Positions 63,891 through 64,000 of a DNA stretch of 64,000 nt are shown here, in pieces. Numbering within the stretch: the stretch's first letter is position 1; every line of letters begins with the position of its first letter. The position numbers and the translations under genes were made by a program. This DNA comes from Micromonospora sp. MA102 (GTDB taxonomy: Bacteria; Actinomycetota; Actinomycetes; Mycobacteriales; Micromonosporaceae): NCBI RefSeq assembly GCF_025460765.1, contig NZ_JAMWEG010000004.1:186001-250000 (forward strand), in the 5' to 3' direction. The notes below the pieces were generated by a model, which saw only the letters and a list, made by a program, of their open reading frames with translations, made no database searches and was not told the origin of the DNA.

Positions 63891-64000
63891 CACTCGTCTC
63901 CTTCTCGCGCCCGCGGGTCGTCCCGCCCGTCGTCGCTGACCGCGGCGACGAGCTGTGCGAACTCGTCGGCGAACCCTGGATGCTCGGTGCGCGGCAGCCC
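63890..64000 (-). CDS. resB: ResB, cytochrome c biogenesis (3-prime end only)
   Basis: Only the last 36 residues and the stop fall in the window. They read LPRTEHPGFADEFAQLV followed by a charged tail ending GDE. This resembles the C-terminal end of actinobacterial ResB and the order resB-ccsB is usual. The gene continues past base 64000, so family assignment relies on the neighbour and the tail. Confidence 0.7.
   Translation of the reverse strand, partial: GLPRTEHPGFADEFAQLVAAVSDDGRDDPRAREGDE

Overview
The window is high-GC actinobacterial DNA, most likely from Micromonosporaceae (Micromonospora/Salinispora-like). The inference rests on the GC-rich third positions, frequent GTG starts and 4-base GTGA/ATGA overlaps. 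It also rests on futalosine-type menaquinone genes lying around a 14-gene complex I operon, as in Streptomyces relatives, and on an intergenic repeat starting GTGAGCGCGAGGAG. No species can be named from the sequence alone. I see no rRNA, tRNA, CRISPR array, insertion sequence or phage gene. 67 protein genes are called, two of them cut by the window edges, plus one decayed gene fragment.

Layout. 1-15946 (minus): nuoA to nuoN, the complete type I NADH:menaquinone oxidoreductase, with nuoN cut at the left edge. 16069-22258: a geranylgeranyl-reductase-family flavoprotein (probable menaquinone side-chain reductase), menG, an LPxTG surface protein, mqnC and a zinc-ribbon membrane protein. 22316-26010 (minus): paaABCDE, the phenylacetyl-CoA epoxidase. 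26381-28275 (plus): two tandem beta-lactamase-fold secreted proteins. 28345-31131 (minus): ArsR-type regulator, MFS exporter and mqnA in one direction. 31314-33353: HelD-type RNA polymerase recycling motor. 33379-35606 (minus): a four-gene type VII-secretion-associated cassette. 35780-38267 (plus): ABC exporter pair and a glyoxalase-fold protein. 38293-41435 (minus): btuFCD-type cobalamin importer behind a cobalamin riboswitch. 41509-44650: a frameshifted, truncated M14 carboxypeptidase remnant next to two tandem secreted C39-like peptidases. 44708-47218 (minus): mqnE with three small membrane proteins. 47443-53350 (plus): NlpC/P60 hydrolase, proline-rich membrane protein, DEAD-box helicase, glycolipid-binding-fold protein. 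53355-55804 (minus): Lrp/AsnC regulator, SDR and a Cds1-like PLP enzyme. 56073-60536: bldC-like gene, ubiX, a terpene synthase, and mqnP with the UbiD-type mqnL. 60691-64000: epoxide-hydrolase-like enzyme, AhpD-like protein and MarR regulator sharing a tandem operator, a small ORF, and ccsB with the 3-prime end of resB.

How the genes fit together. Most of the window serves aerobic respiration. MqnA, MqnE, MqnC, MqnP, MqnL with UbiX, MenG and the reductase would build and tailor menaquinone, the electron acceptor of the NuoA-N complex. CcsB/ResB mature the c-type cytochromes of the downstream chain. MqnB and MqnD were not seen here. The rest is accessory: envelope proteins, transport, regulators, phenylacetate oxidation and one orphan terpene synthase.
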